Positions 53,785-62,156 of a DNA stretch of 64,000 nt are shown here, one piece after another. Source of the DNA: Roseibium aestuarii (GTDB taxonomy: Bacteria; Pseudomonadota; Alphaproteobacteria; Rhizobiales; Stappiaceae); contig NZ_VORA01000001.1 of NCBI RefSeq assembly GCF_008477545.1, positions 1,054,001-1,118,000 of the forward strand. Reading direction: 5' to 3'. Made by a program: the position numbers and the translations under genes. The notes beneath the pieces were generated by a model. It searched no databases and was not told where the DNA came from. It was given only the letters and a program-made list of their open reading frames with translations. Numbering within the stretch: position 1 is the first letter of the stretch; every line of letters begins with the position of its first letter.

Positions 53785-54719
53785 TCGTCGTCACGGCTCC
53801 CCTTGCGGCCCGCCCGGTCGGGCTCGGCCTCGGCTTGATCCGGAGAGAGATCGAAGTCGATCCGGTCCTGACCGGAGAGCACGACGAAGCGCTTGCCCCG
53901 GGCGCGCCCCACGAGCGTCAGTCCGGCGCGCCGGGCCAGCTCCACGCCCCAGGCCGTGAAGCCGGAGCGCGAGACCAGGATCGGAATGCCCATCATCACG
54001 GTCTTGATCACCATTTCCGAGGTGAGGCGGCCGGTGGTGTAGAAGATCTTGTCTTCCGGCGACACCCCGTTCATGGCCATCCAGCCGGCGATCTTGTCGA
54101 CCGCATTGTGCCGCCCGACGTCTTCCATATAGACCAGCGGCCGGTCCTCCTGGCACAGCACGCAGCCATGGATGGCGCCCGCTTCCAGATAGAGCGACGG
54201 GGTGGTGTTGATGGTCTTCGTCAGCCCATAGAGCCACGAGGTCTTGAGCCGCGCCGTCGCGGGCAGGGCGATCTCGTCGAAGCCTTCCATGATGTCGCCG
54301 AAGACAGTTCCCTGGGCGCAGCCCGAGGTGCGCACCTTCTTCTTCAGCTTTTCCTCGTAGTTGGTCTCGCGCTGCGTGCGCACGACCACAACCTCCAGGT
54401 CATCGTCATAGTCGATGCCGGTGATCACGTCGTCGGGCGCCAGCATGTTCTGGTTCTTCAGATAGCCGACGGCCAGCAGATCGGGGTGATCCCCGATCGT
54501 CATCATGGTGACCACTTCCTGGGAGTTGAGATAGAGGGTCAGCGCCTTCTCGGTCACGACCCGCGTTTCCACGAGGCGGCCATCCTGATCCAGTCCCTCG
54601 ACGGTGGTCGACAGACCGTCCTTCAGGGGGTCGGGGCGCAGCAGGTAAGGGTCCGTGGCCTCCGGGCCGACGGCATCCGCCGCGGGGCGGGAGGGGGAGG
54701 AGAGAACGTCTTGGCTCAT
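53781..54719 (-). CDS. fdhD: Formate dehydrogenase sulfurtransferase FdhD
   Basis: A 312-aa protein that passes sulphur from IscS to the Mo-bisMGD cofactor before insertion into formate dehydrogenase. Landmarks: VGYLKNQN, CVLCQEDRPLVYMEDVGRHNAVDKI and TGRLTSEMVIKTVMMGIPILVSRS. The position of the E. coli CxxC loop (Cys121/Cys124) reads TSGCAQGTVFGD here: Cys134 is present but the second Cys is absent. A single-Cys variant is consistent with activity but needs another residue to help. First gene of the operon; formate dehydrogenase itself starts at 62 kb. Confidence 0.9.
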   Translation of the reverse strand: MSQDVLSSPSRPAADAVGPEATDPYLLRPDPLKDGLSTTVEGLDQDGRLVETRVVTEKALTLYLNSQEVVTMMTIGDHPDLLAVGYLKNQNMLAPDDVITGIDYDDDLEVVVVRTQRETNYEEKLKKKVRTSGCAQGTVFGDIMEGFDEIALPATARLKTSWLYGLTKTINTTPSLYLEAGAIHGCVLCQEDRPLVYMEDVGRHNAVDKIAGWMAMNGVSPEDKIFYTTGRLTSEMVIKTVMMGIPILVSRSGFTAWGVELARRAGLTLVGRARGKRFVVLSGQDRIDFDLSPDQAEAEPDRAGRKGSRDDE

Positions 54720-54763
54720 CAGGCTTCAAACAGTAGGAGGGCTCTCCCGGCGGGGCAAGGGGC

Positions 54764-55951
54764 TTATGCCGGTTCTGCCCGGCGAAAACGCATGAGTGCC
54801 AGGAAGGCCCCGCCCGCGATCAGGCCCCAGAAGGCGCCGCCGATCTGGAAGAAGCTCACGCCCGAGACGGTGACGAGGAAGGTGACGATGGCTGCCTCCC
54901 GCGTGTCATTCTCCCGGGTCGCGGCCATGGTGGCATTGGCCAGGGGACCGATGAGGGCGAGCCCCGCCACGGCCTGGATGAGCACCGGCGGCACCAGGGT
55001 GATGAACACGGTCGCCGCCCCGGCGAGCGCCCCGAACACCAGGTAATAGACCCCTGTGACCAGACAGACCCGGTAGCGGAGTGCCGGATCCGGGTCCGCA
55101 TCCTCGCCGGCGGCCATGGCGGCGGTGATGGCGGCGAGGTTCACCGCGTGGCCGCCGAAGGGGGCACTCAGCAGGCTGAACAGGCCGGAGAGCGAGAACA
55201 GGCGACCGCCGTCCGGGTGATAGCCGTTGACCGCGAGCACCGCCATGCCCGGAATGTTCTGGGACGCCATGGTGACGATGAAGAGCGGCAGGGCGAGGCC
55301 GACTGCGGCCGACCAGGTGAACTCCGGCGTCACGAACACCGGCGGAGTGAAGAGAGTGAGCCCCTGCAGCCGCGATCCGTCCGCCTCGAAGGCGATGAAG
55401 GCGAGGGTCACGAGGACGGCCAGCGGCACGGCCAGCAGGCGCTTCACCCGCAAGGTCACGGCCCAGACGGCGATGATGGTCAGTGCCTCGACCGGATGGT
55501 CCGGAATGGCCTTCACCGGGGCAAGGCACAGACCCATCAGGATGCCGGCCAGCATGGCATTGGCGAGTGCGGCAGGAATGCGCGCCACCAGCCGGGTGAG
55601 CGGCTTGAACAGCCCGGCGAGCAGCAGCAGGGCGGAGGAGAGGATGAAGGCGCCGACCGCCGCATTGAACCCGCCCTCCAACGCGCCGCTGGCCGCCAGA
55701 AGGGCAGCGCCCGGCGTCGACCAGGCGGTGCTGATCGGCATGCGGGTCATCCACGAGGCGACGATCGCCATCAGGCCGAGACTGAGACACAGCGCCATCA
55801 TGCCGCTGGCTGCCTGCGCCTCGCTTGCCCCCACCGCCAGCAGGCCCTGGACGACCACGGCAAAGGAACTGCCGGTGCCCACCAGTCCGACGAGCAGGCC
55901 GGTGGACAGGTTCTGGGCGCTGGGCAGGGGGGAGGTCGACCGGGCGATCAT
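54764..55951 (-). CDS. benE: BenE-family benzoate/purine-like permease
   Basis: A 395-aa inner-membrane transporter with about 12 helices. BenE markers: STGLLVGLVGTGSSFAVVVQGL, STAWSTPGAALLA, QNIPGMAVLAVNGYHP and FGGHAVNLAAITAA. Members take up benzoate by proton symport, but no benzoate-degradation genes are nearby, so the real substrate is open. ATG 55951 is the first good start; the ribosome binding site is weak. Confidence 0.85.
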   Translation of the reverse strand: MIARSTSPLPSAQNLSTGLLVGLVGTGSSFAVVVQGLLAVGASEAQAASGMMALCLSLGLMAIVASWMTRMPISTAWSTPGAALLAASGALEGGFNAAVGAFILSSALLLLAGLFKPLTRLVARIPAALANAMLAGILMGLCLAPVKAIPDHPVEALTIIAVWAVTLRVKRLLAVPLAVLVTLAFIAFEADGSRLQGLTLFTPPVFVTPEFTWSAAVGLALPLFIVTMASQNIPGMAVLAVNGYHPDGGRLFSLSGLFSLLSAPFGGHAVNLAAITAAMAAGEDADPDPALRYRVCLVTGVYYLVFGALAGAATVFITLVPPVLIQAVAGLALIGPLANATMAATRENDTREAAIVTFLVTVSGVSFFQIGGAFWGLIAGGAFLALMRFRRAEPA

Positions 55952-56052
55952 GAGGCACCGTTTGAATGGGAGGGGCAGAGCGAAGGGGGACAGGCGCGGG
56001 CCGTGCCCGGGGGAGAGGAAACAGGGACAGGGCTTAGGCGAGCGCGCGGCCG

Positions 56053-56649
56053 TCAGCCACGCGGCTTCTCCAGCTGCCATTCCAGATGGTTGCGCACCGC
56101 CGGCCACTCGCAGGCAATGATGGAATAGACCGCAGTGTCGCGCAGGGATCCGTCGGCGAGCATCTGGTGCGACCGCAGCACCCCGTCGAGCTTCGCTCCC
56201 AGTCGCTCGATGGCGCGCCGGCTCTGCTGGTTCATGAAATGGGTGCGGAACTCCACGGCAATGCAGGAAAGCTCCTCGAAGGCATGACGCAGCAGCATGA
56301 GCTTGCATTCCGTATTGAACGGCGAGCGCTGGACCTTCTTGCGATACCAGGTGGAGCCGATTTCCACGCGCCGGTTCAGCGCGTCGATGTTCATGTAGGT
56401 GGTCATGCCGACCGCCTTGCCGCTGGCCTTGCCCAGAATGGCGAAGGGTAGCATCTTGCCCTCCCGCTGCAGCCCGAGCCGCCGGTCGATCTCCGCCGGC
56501 ACGTTTTCCGGGGAGGGGACGGCCGTGTACCACAGCTTGTGCACGTCGCCATCGAGCGCGGCTTCCTTCAGATCGGCCGCGTGGTCCTGGGACAGGGGAA
56601 CAAGGGTGACGTATTTTCCGCGACTGCAGAAGGGATCAGGCCAGCACAT
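56053..56649 (-). CDS. GNAT-family N-acetyltransferase (RimJ/RimL-like)
   Basis: A 198-aa acetyltransferase. The N-terminal KYVTLVPLSQDHAADLKEAA, the MTTYMNIDALNRRVEIGSTWY strand pair and the acetyl-CoA loop around MLLRHAFEELSCIAVEFRTH (with N-rich FMNQQSRRAIERLGAK) fit the RimJ/RimL group. Substrate (protein N-terminus or small amine) unknown. AAGGCG precedes the ATG at 56649. Confidence 0.85.
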   Translation of the reverse strand: MCWPDPFCSRGKYVTLVPLSQDHAADLKEAALDGDVHKLWYTAVPSPENVPAEIDRRLGLQREGKMLPFAILGKASGKAVGMTTYMNIDALNRRVEIGSTWYRKKVQRSPFNTECKLMLLRHAFEELSCIAVEFRTHFMNQQSRRAIERLGAKLDGVLRSHQMLADGSLRDTAVYSIIACEWPAVRNHLEWQLEKPRG

Positions 56650-57014
56650 GGGAACGCCTTGGAAGGTCGTGGCGGGAGAATCGCAGGCAAGTCTAGGCGA
56701 TCAGGCATGGCGCGGCCAAGCGAAGATCGCGAGGGAAGCGCCCCCTCACCCGATCCCGGTCCGGGAGAGGTGAGGGGGAGTGTGAGTGGCTTCGCCCGCC
56801 GATCACCGTCATCCCCGCGCAGGCGGGGATCCAGTAGCCCGCTGAGAAAGCGATGCTTTGCCATCAACGCGGGTAAAAACGGGTTCCTCAGGCCAGGCCC
56901 GAGGATGGCCACGGAGAGGGAGCGGCTGGAGCGCAGGGAAATCCGCACCCTGCACCGGGCCCTCTCCGCCGGGGTGAAGAGGGCGCGCGGTGACGGGTGA
57001 GGGGCGGCGTCCCC
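56650..57014. repeat. REP-like palindrome block 3 in an intergenic gap
   Basis: Within a 365-base gap lie GTCATCCCCGCG...GCGGGGATCCAG (56808-56834) and a diverged reverse unit CCTCAGGCCAGGCCCGAGGATGG (core 56885-56907). These have the same style and order (the second then third unit) as blocks 1 and 2. The rest contains no gene I can support; several short frames are considered spurious. Confidence 0.7.
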
Positions 57015-58994
57015 TCAGAGCGTGATGCGGTAGCGGGCGAAGCCTTCGGCGCCGTCGCCGGCCGGTTCGATCTTCACCCCTTCGACCTTGGCCGCGTGAT
57101 CCTTGCCGCCCGGGCCCGTGTCGAAGAGCACGGTCGTGCCTTCCATGGGCTTGAAGCTCCAGTTCGCATCGGCAGACGGGTTGATCGTGCCTTCCGCAAC
57201 GATATAGCGGACCAGAACGTCCCGGTTGGTGTCCGGGCCGACGAAGATGACCACCTCGTCATTGATCCCGGGGAAGTTGCCGCCACCGCCGGCGCGGTAG
57301 TTGTTGGTCGCCACCACGAACTCCTGCGCCGGGTCGATCGGCGCGCCCTGGAAGGCGAGATCCACGATCCGGCTGGCGTCCGGATTGATCAGCTCGCCCT
57401 TGGGGCCGTATTTCGACGGCTGGCTCAGGTCGATCCGGTAGGTCACTCCGTCAATCACATCGAAATTGTAGGAGGGGAATTCGGGGTTGATCAGGGCCGC
57501 ATCCTTCGCCCCTGGCTCCACCTGAAGGAACATGCCGGCGGAGCGCTCGAGCCACTCCTTCACGGTCGCGCCGGTGATCTTCACCGCCCGCACCGTGTTC
57601 GGATAGAGATAGAGGTCGGCCACGTTCTTGATGGCCACGTCGCCCACGGGAACATCCGTGTAATAGGCAGGGCCGCCACGGCCACCGGCCTTGAAGGGCG
57701 CTGCGGCGGAGAGGATCGGAAGGGCTTCCCATTCCGTGCCCTTCATCATCTGCGCGATGTACCAGATCTGCGCCTTGGAGACGATCTGGACGCTGGGGTC
57801 ATCGGCCACCAGCGCGAAATAGGAATGGAGCGGGGCCGAGGTCTTGCCGACTGGCCGGCGCACATAGGCCAGCGTCGCCTCGTGGTCCTCCTGCACGGCG
57901 GCCAGCACCTCCTCCACGCTTTCCACCAGCGCCGTGACGGTGCGGCCTTCCTTCTCGTAGATCGGCCGGGCTTCGGTGGTGAATCCGGCGATCTTCCAGC
58001 TGTCGTCTTCCCGCTCCAGCATCAGGTCGATCACGCCCAGATGCGACCCCCAGAAGCCGCCCATGGCAGCAGGCTTGCCGAAGAGCGTGCCCTTCGCCGT
58101 GTCGACCCCGGCAAGGCCCTCGAAATCCGGACCCGGGAAGACCTGATGCTGGTGACCGGTGAAGACCGCGTCGATGCCCTCCACGGCTGCCAGATGCAGG
58201 GAGGCGTTTTCCATGCCCTCCGCATGTGCCGATGCGTCGATGCCCGAATGGGAGAGAGCGATGATCAGGTCGCAGCCCTGCTCCTTCATCTCCGGCACGA
58301 GGGCCATGGCCGTCTCCACGATGCCGCGGGCCGACACGTTGCCCGCCAGATGGTCCCGGTCCCAGTTCATCACCTGTGGCGGCACAAAGCCGATGAAGCC
58401 GATGCGGATCGGATAGCTCTTGCCGGAGCCGTCCATGATCGTCTTGTCGAGGATCACATAGGGGCGCAGCAGGAATGTGTCGTCGCGCGGATTGTCGGCG
58501 AGCTGTCCCTCGGCGAGATTGGCGCAGACGATGGGGAAATTGGCGCCGGCCAGCACCTTGGTCAGGAACTCCAGGCCGTAGTTGAACTCGTGATTGCCCA
58601 GAGTGCCGGCATCGAAGCCCAGCACGTTCATGCCCTTGATCACAGGGTGCAGGTCGCCCCCCTTCATGCCGCGCTCATAGGCGATGTAATCACCCATCGG
58701 GTTGCCCTGGAGAAAGTCGCCATTGTCCACCAGCACCGAATTGGTGGCTTCATCGCGGATCTTCTTGATCAGCGACGCCGTGCGGGCCAGGCCGGCCGTG
58801 TCGGTCGGCTTGTCGGCGTAATAGTCGTAAGGGAAGACATGCACGTGAAGATCGGTTGTTTCCATCAGCCGCAGATGGGCCGTGCCCTCCTTGGCCAGCA
58901 CCGAATAGGGATGCAGTGCCGCGGTGAAGCCTGCGGCGGCGGCCCCCTTCAGCAGCGTGCGGCGCGAGAGCGGGAAACGGATCGAACGGGACAT
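57015..58994 (-). CDS. cpdB: Tat-exported 2',3'-cyclic-nucleotide phosphodiesterase/3'-nucleotidase
   Basis: A 659-aa periplasmic metallophosphatase that turns 2',3'-cyclic nucleotides into 3'-nucleotides and then nucleosides. A twin-arginine signal ([19 protein letters not shown]) is at the N-terminus. The metal-binding motifs [34 protein letters not shown] and [10 protein letters not shown] are intact, followed by the 5'-nucleotidase C-terminal domain with [14 protein letters not shown]. coli CpdB uses Sec export; Tat use here is notable. ATG 58994 has GGAG upstream; the longer frame is rejected. Confidence 0.92.
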   Translation of the reverse strand: MSRSIRFPLSRRTLLKGAAAAGFTAALHPYSVLAKEGTAHLRLMETTDLHVHVFPYDYYADKPTDTAGLARTASLIKKIRDEATNSVLVDNGDFLQGNPMGDYIAYERGMKGGDLHPVIKGMNVLGFDAGTLGNHEFNYGLEFLTKVLAGANFPIVCANLAEGQLADNPRDDTFLLRPYVILDKTIMDGSGKSYPIRIGFIGFVPPQVMNWDRDHLAGNVSARGIVETAMALVPEMKEQGCDLIIALSHSGIDASAHAEGMENASLHLAAVEGIDAVFTGHQHQVFPGPDFEGLAGVDTAKGTLFGKPAAMGGFWGSHLGVIDLMLEREDDSWKIAGFTTEARPIYEKEGRTVTALVESVEEVLAAVQEDHEATLAYVRRPVGKTSAPLHSYFALVADDPSVQIVSKAQIWYIAQMMKGTEWEALPILSAAAPFKAGGRGGPAYYTDVPVGDVAIKNVADLYLYPNTVRAVKITGATVKEWLERSAGMFLQVEPGAKDAALINPEFPSYNFDVIDGVTYRIDLSQPSKYGPKGELINPDASRIVDLAFQGAPIDPAQEFVVATNNYRAGGGGNFPGINDEVVIFVGPDTNRDVLVRYIVAEGTINPSADANWSFKPMEGTTVLFDTGPGGKDHAAKVEGVKIEPAGDGAEGFARYRITL

Positions 58995-59365
58995 GGGACA
59001 ACTCCGGGTGGGGCCGGACACAGGAACATGTGCCCGGGGCGGCAGGGTGGGAACCTTGACGATGATGGCAATGGCGCTTTCATGCAAGCGCAAGACGAAC
59101 TCGGCCGATCCGGCGTCCTGCATCGAACTTGCCCACAGGTCTTGTCACGCTGATGAAGGCGGCGGGCGGGGCTGCTTGCCGGTGCGTGGCGCGCTTTTGG
59201 CCGCTCCCGCTTGGCCTGCGGCTGCAAGCCACGCCGAAGACCGTCCCCATGGCGATTGACGCGCCGTTCAACGTGACTACGTTAGGCGCGACAGAGGATC
59301 GAGCCATCGCACGCGGAACGAGGGGACCGCGCGGCCGGTCGAACAGATCAGGACGTGATCAGCAG
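58995..59365. promoter_or_regulatory. Divergent cpdB-mrp region
   Basis: About 370 bases with no gene. Facing mrp, TTGACG (59256-59261) and TACGTT (59278-59283) are separated by 16 bases and could be a sigma70-like promoter, 80 bases before the start. The region contains in-frame sequence upstream of the Mrp ATG, but it looks non-conserved. No RNA structure identified. Confidence 0.4.
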
Positions 59366-60574
59366 ATGAGTGAACAGATCAAGAAGGCCGTGCTGGAACA
59401 GCTCGCCAAGGTGAAGGGGCCGAACCTGGAAGGGGATCTCGTGTCCCTGGGCCTGGTGTCGGACATCTTCGTCTCCGACGGGCGCGTGGCCTTTTCCATC
59501 ACTGTGCCCGCGGACAGGGCCCGCGAGCTGGAGCCGCTCCGCCAGGCGGCCGAAAAGGTCGTGCGCGAGGTCGAGGGCGTGGAGGCCGCCATGGTCGCGC
59601 TGACGGCGGAAAAGCTGCCCGGCGCCCAGTCGTCGGCCCCGGCCCCGGCCTCGATCCCGGCCGCCCCCGTGCGCCCCGCCCCGAACCCGGCTCAGGCGCG
59701 CAACGTGCCGCCGCCCATGCAGGGCCGTGCCGGCCACGGCGCCCAGGAAACGGCAACCGCCAAGCCGGGCGTCCCCGGCGTCAAGCACATCATCGCCGTG
59801 GCCTCCGGCAAGGGTGGGGTGGGCAAGTCCACCACCACCACCAATCTGGCGCTGGGCCTGCAGGCCAACGGGCTGAAGGTCGGCGTTCTGGACGCGGATA
59901 TCTACGGCCCGTCGATCCCGCGCCTCTTCCAGGTCAATGGCCGTCCCGAGCCGGTCTCCGGCCGCATCCTCAAGCCGCTGGAAGGCTATGGCATCAAGGT
60001 CATGTCCATGGGCTTTATGGTCGAGGAAGAGACGCCGATGATCTGGCGCGGGCCCATGGTCATCTCCGCACTCACCCAGATGCTGCGCGAAGTGGCCTGG
60101 GGCGAACTGGACGTGCTGGTGGTCGACATGCCTCCGGGAACCGGCGATGCCCAGCTGACCATGGCCCAGCAGGTGCCGCTGGCCGGCGCGGTGATCGTCT
60201 CCACCCCGCAGGATCTGGCGCTGATCGACGCGCGCAAGGGTCTCAACATGTTCCGCCGCGTGGATGTGCCGGTCCTCGGGATCGTCGAGAACATGAGCTA
60301 CTTCCTCTGCCCGGATTGCGGTGGGCGCCACGACATCTTCGGTCACGGCGGCGCGCGCAAGGAGGCCGAGAAGCTGGGCGTGCCCTTCCTCGGCGAGGTG
60401 CCCCTCGACATGGCCATCCGCGAGAATTCGGACAATGGTACGCCGGTGGTGGTCTCTGCCCCCGACAGTGATCACGCCCGCATCTACCGCGACATCGCGA
60501 CGAAGGTGATGGCCGAAGTCGATCGGTATGCGACCGACACCGCCAAGGCGGCACCCTCCATCGTCTTCGACTGA
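59366..60574 (+). CDS. mrp: Mrp/ApbC-type Fe-S cluster carrier ATPase
   Basis: A 402-aa cytosolic P-loop protein that carries and delivers 4Fe-4S clusters. N-terminal MIP18/DUF59 domain (about 1-90), then an Ala/Pro linker (about 95-130), then the ATPase with deviant Walker A ASGKGGVGKSTTT, DADIYGPSIP and the carrier CxxC in YFLCPDCGG. ATG 59366 is preferred over a far upstream start that adds 79 unconserved residues. It lies about 500 bases upstream of the formate dehydrogenase operon, separated by a terminator. Confidence 0.92.
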   Translation: MSEQIKKAVLEQLAKVKGPNLEGDLVSLGLVSDIFVSDGRVAFSITVPADRARELEPLRQAAEKVVREVEGVEAAMVALTAEKLPGAQSSAPAPASIPAAPVRPAPNPAQARNVPPPMQGRAGHGAQETATAKPGVPGVKHIIAVASGKGGVGKSTTTTNLALGLQANGLKVGVLDADIYGPSIPRLFQVNGRPEPVSGRILKPLEGYGIKVMSMGFMVEEETPMIWRGPMVISALTQMLREVAWGELDVLVVDMPPGTGDAQLTMAQQVPLAGAVIVSTPQDLALIDARKGLNMFRRVDVPVLGIVENMSYFLCPDCGGRHDIFGHGGARKEAEKLGVPFLGEVPLDMAIRENSDNGTPVVVSAPDSDHARIYRDIATKVMAEVDRYATDTAKAAPSIVFD

Positions 60575-60620
60575 GGGTCGAGCCTCCGCCGCACCTACCA
60601 CGGCGGCACGTTTTCAGGCG

Positions 60621-60653
60621 AAGGGCCGGATCCAGCGGGATCCGGCCCTTTTG
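60621..60653 (+). terminator. Intrinsic terminator of mrp
   Basis: Perfect 13-bp stem AAGGGCCGGATCC with its complement, AGCG loop and a TTTTG tail, 47 bases after mrp. Confidence 0.88.
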
Positions 60654-61084
60654 CGTGACGAGGCTCCGTTGCGTGATCCTGCCCCGAAGCGCCCTTGCGT
60701 CCGGTCATTTTCGCACTGGGAGAAAAGGTGATTTGGTCCGGGATTTGTGTGCGATGCACAAAAAGGCGATGAAAAACCGGTCACTCGCGACATCTCCTCA
60801 GGGAAGCTCGAGCGGTTTGGCGCCAAAACCCGGGGCTTGAGCGTCCCAAACGGGCCGATGCGCTTGCAATCATGGGCATTTTGGCCTGATTTCACGAATC
60901 CGAAAATATGAAAGCGGCCTGAAACTTACGTGTCTATACATGCTTTTTCATGTGTTTCTTACGAAAATCTGGTCATTTCGGAGAGAATGCTGTGTCGCGC
61001 AGTGTCTTGTGCGGCGCGAAACACGTTTCATTTGCGATGGACAGGGATCAGGGCCAAAGTCCGAGGTTGAGGGAGTATTGTTTC
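60654..61084 (+). promoter_or_regulatory. Upstream region of the formate dehydrogenase operon
   Basis: A 431-base gap without a convincing gene. A perfect palindrome TTTGGCGCCAAA lies at 60816-60827, flanked by GG and CC, and an inverted ACATG/CATGT pair is near 60938-60955. From 60890 to 61000 the DNA is relatively AT-rich, suitable for a promoter. No FNR, FhlA or ModE box could be matched. Confidence 0.45.
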
Positions 61085-61699
61085 ATGACGCAAGTGTCGT
61101 CACAGACGCGCGAATTGGCGCCGGAAGAGGCTGATCGCGCCGCCATCTACGGCTTCGTGGCGCGCCTTCTGCAGGCGCCGCCCACGTCGGCCGATCTCGA
61201 TGTCATCCGGCGTCTGGCCGCAGACGAGACCGAATTCGGTCAGGGTCTGGGCCAGCTGGCGGCTGCCGCCCGCGAGGCTGATGTGAATGCCCTGCGGGAT
61301 CAGTTCAACGCGCTGTTCATCGGTTTGGGCCGGGGCGAGCTCGTCCCCTACGCCAGCTTCTATCTGACCGGGTTCCTCAACGAGAAGCCGCTGGCGGACC
61401 TGCGCGTCCACATGGCCTCGCTGGGAATCGCGCGCGCCGACGACGTGAAGGAGCCGGAGGATCATATCGCCGCGCTCTTCCAGTCGATGGAAGGCCTGAT
61501 CGACGGGTCTTTCGGCCCGACGGATCTCTGCACTCAGCGGACCTTCTTCACCCGGCACATCGCGTCCTGGGCTCCCCACTTCTTCAAGGATCTGGCCGCA
61601 CAGACGACCAGCCCCTTCTATGCGGCTCTCGGCGCCCTGGGTGGTGTCCTGACAGCCATCGAGACCGAAGCATTCGACATGACCGGCCGCGAGGCCTGA
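61085..61699 (+). CDS. TorD-like molybdoenzyme chaperone
   Basis: A 204-aa all-helical cytosolic chaperone, expected to bind the Tat signal of the FDH catalytic subunit until the cofactor is inserted. The segments DRAAIYGFVARLLQAPP, FNALFIGLGRGELVPYASFYLTGFLNEKPLADLR and EPEDHIAALFQSMEGL correspond to the TorD/DmsD family core (Y-P-x-S-x-Y-x2-G-like). Start 61085 is the first ATG of the conserved part; the ribosome binding site GAGGGAG is about 10 bases upstream. First gene of the FDH operon. Confidence 0.85.
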   Translation: MTQVSSQTRELAPEEADRAAIYGFVARLLQAPPTSADLDVIRRLAADETEFGQGLGQLAAAAREADVNALRDQFNALFIGLGRGELVPYASFYLTGFLNEKPLADLRVHMASLGIARADDVKEPEDHIAALFQSMEGLIDGSFGPTDLCTQRTFFTRHIASWAPHFFKDLAAQTTSPFYAALGALGGVLTAIETEAFDMTGREA

Positions 61700-61754
61700 A
61701 CCGGGACGCCGGCTGCAAGGGCCGGTCCCCCTCTGATCAACGCAGGAGACAGCG

Positions 61755-61958
61755 ATGACGGACAAGAAGAGCAAGAGCCAGGCGGGCGAAGGTGCCGGGC
61801 GTCGGGACTTTCTGAAGCTCGCCGGCCTGGGCACCCTGGCCAGCGGCGCCACCTTGGTGGCCGGTGAAGCGGTTGCCGCCGAGACCCCGTCCGAGACGGC
61901 GGCCGGCTATCGGGAAACCGATCACGTCAGGAAGGTCTACGAGACCGCCCGCTTCTGA
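61755..61958 (+). CDS. Formate-dehydrogenase-region Tat protein
   Basis: A 67-aa protein with a twin-arginine signal GRRDFLKLAGLGTLASG (residues 15-31) followed by only about 35 residues (TDHVRKVYETARF at the end). It belongs to the small Tat-targeted proteins found between the chaperone and catalytic-subunit genes of formate dehydrogenase operons. Function is unknown; it may help assembly or be a small subunit. It lies 55 bases after the chaperone gene. Confidence 0.82.
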   Translation: MTDKKSKSQAGEGAGRRDFLKLAGLGTLASGATLVAGEAVAAETPSETAAGYRETDHVRKVYETARF

Positions 61959-61985
61959 CGAACGGAATAGACGGTCCGGAAGGGC

Positions 61986-62009
61986 AGGGCGCTGATGAGA
62001 GGGCGCTGA
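61986..62009 (+). repeat. 14-bp-spaced direct repeat AGGGCGCTGA
   Basis: AGGGCGCTGA occurs at 61986-61995 and 62000-62009, in the 198-base gap before the catalytic FDH gene. It is possibly chance in GC-rich DNA. Confidence 0.5.
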
Positions 62010-62156
62010 GCCGGTTCGGACAGGAATGAGAGAGACGGTGGCGGACCAGCGGATGCGAGAAGGCTGGATCACGTCGCCAGGGGCCGAGCCCAGGAGGAAC
62101 GCCGGAGTGACGGCCGTTCGGATCCGGTTCGGTTCCGCGAGAGGGAGACCAAGGAA

